Source: Sphingobacterium spiritivorum
GTDB taxonomy: Bacteria > Bacteroidota > Bacteroidia > Sphingobacteriales > Sphingobacteriaceae
Direction of reading: 5' to 3'
Assembly: GCF_016725325.1 (NCBI RefSeq)
Contig: NZ_CP068083.1
Coordinates: forward strand, 558,001-622,000
Length of the DNA stretch: 64,000 nucleotides
Of this stretch, positions 63,959-64,000 are shown in pieces (position 1 is the stretch's first letter; every line of letters begins with the position of its first letter). The position numbers were made by a program, and so were the translations under genes. The notes beneath the pieces were generated by a model, which saw only the letters and a list, made by a program, of their open reading frames with translations, was not told the DNA's origin and did no database searches.

Positions 63959-64000
63959 ATGAAAAACATTCTGCTATCGACTATTTGTACACTGTTATTG
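63959..64000 (+). CDS. Start of a secreted protein (runs off window)
   Basis: ATG at 63959 gives 14 codons, MKNILLSTICTLLL, the beginning of a signal peptide. It is divergent from the aldo/keto reductase across a 162-bp AT-rich spacer. Too short to identify. Confidence 0.45.
   Translation, partial: MKNILLSTICTLLL

Overview
The window looks like a chromosomal segment of a Bacteroidota bacterium, most likely Sphingobacteriaceae (Sphingobacterium or a close relative). Supporting features are two SusC/SusD outer-membrane pairs, BACON, DUF5017 and DUF1735 surface lipoproteins, TAnnTTTG-type promoter boxes, weak Shine-Dalgarno signals and moderately low GC. Assignment is from sequence reading only; no database search was possible. 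Nearly all genes lie on the minus strand.

Left part (1-16.4 kb): a polysaccharide-utilisation-like locus. In transcription order it holds a secreted esterase, two unknown secreted or lipid-anchored proteins, a plus-strand ROK regulator, an FAD-dependent oxidoreductase, SusC, SusD, a DUF5017 lipoprotein, a NagX/HGSNAT-like membrane protein (DUF5009), a sodium:solute symporter and two SGNH hydrolases. There is no recognisable glycoside hydrolase or lyase. The symporter, NagX-like protein and ROK regulator suggest uptake of an amino sugar or acylated sugar, but the substrate is not shown. The SusD carries an unusual glycine-rich repeat insertion.

Middle (16.6-24 kb): single genes (GNAT, DUF1398, PI-PLC with ricin lectin, alpha/beta hydrolase, an unknown secreted protein) lead into the most striking block.

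Urease super-operon (21.5-37.5 kb, minus strand): a two-component system, an outer-membrane porin, ureA-ureB-ureC-ureE-ureF-ureG-ureD, hypA, hypB, a second UreE-like gene, a FecBCD-type ABC importer, a GNAT and a TonB-dependent receptor follow each other with overlaps or tiny gaps. It reads as a complete module: urea entry (porin), the enzyme, nickel chaperones including the hydrogenase-type HypA/HypB, and nickel or nickel-chelate import through both membranes. UreC has all active-site residues, offset by exactly +50 from Klebsiella urease, and its extra N-terminus looks like a twin-arginine signal. This raises the possibility of an exported urease.

Right part: housekeeping and accessory genes (AlkD-like protein, sulfatase, VanZ-like protein, LD-carboxypeptidase, acyltransferase, ATP-grasp, desaturase) are separated by clustered two-hairpin REP-like repeats (41.9-45.7 kb). 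A second SusCD locus (45.7-54.6 kb) carries only binding and surface proteins, with a nested palindrome upstream. A cassette-like array of orphan genes (55-59.5 kb: SMI1/KNR4, SRPBCC membrane protein, DUF1877 and unknowns) is separated by related 105-nt repeats. A Fic protein fused to an AbiEi-like N-terminus is preceded by two 36-bp repeats at its promoter. The window ends with tRNA-Pro(TGG), a duplicated tRNA 3' end, ribosomal protein L19 and an aldo/keto reductase.
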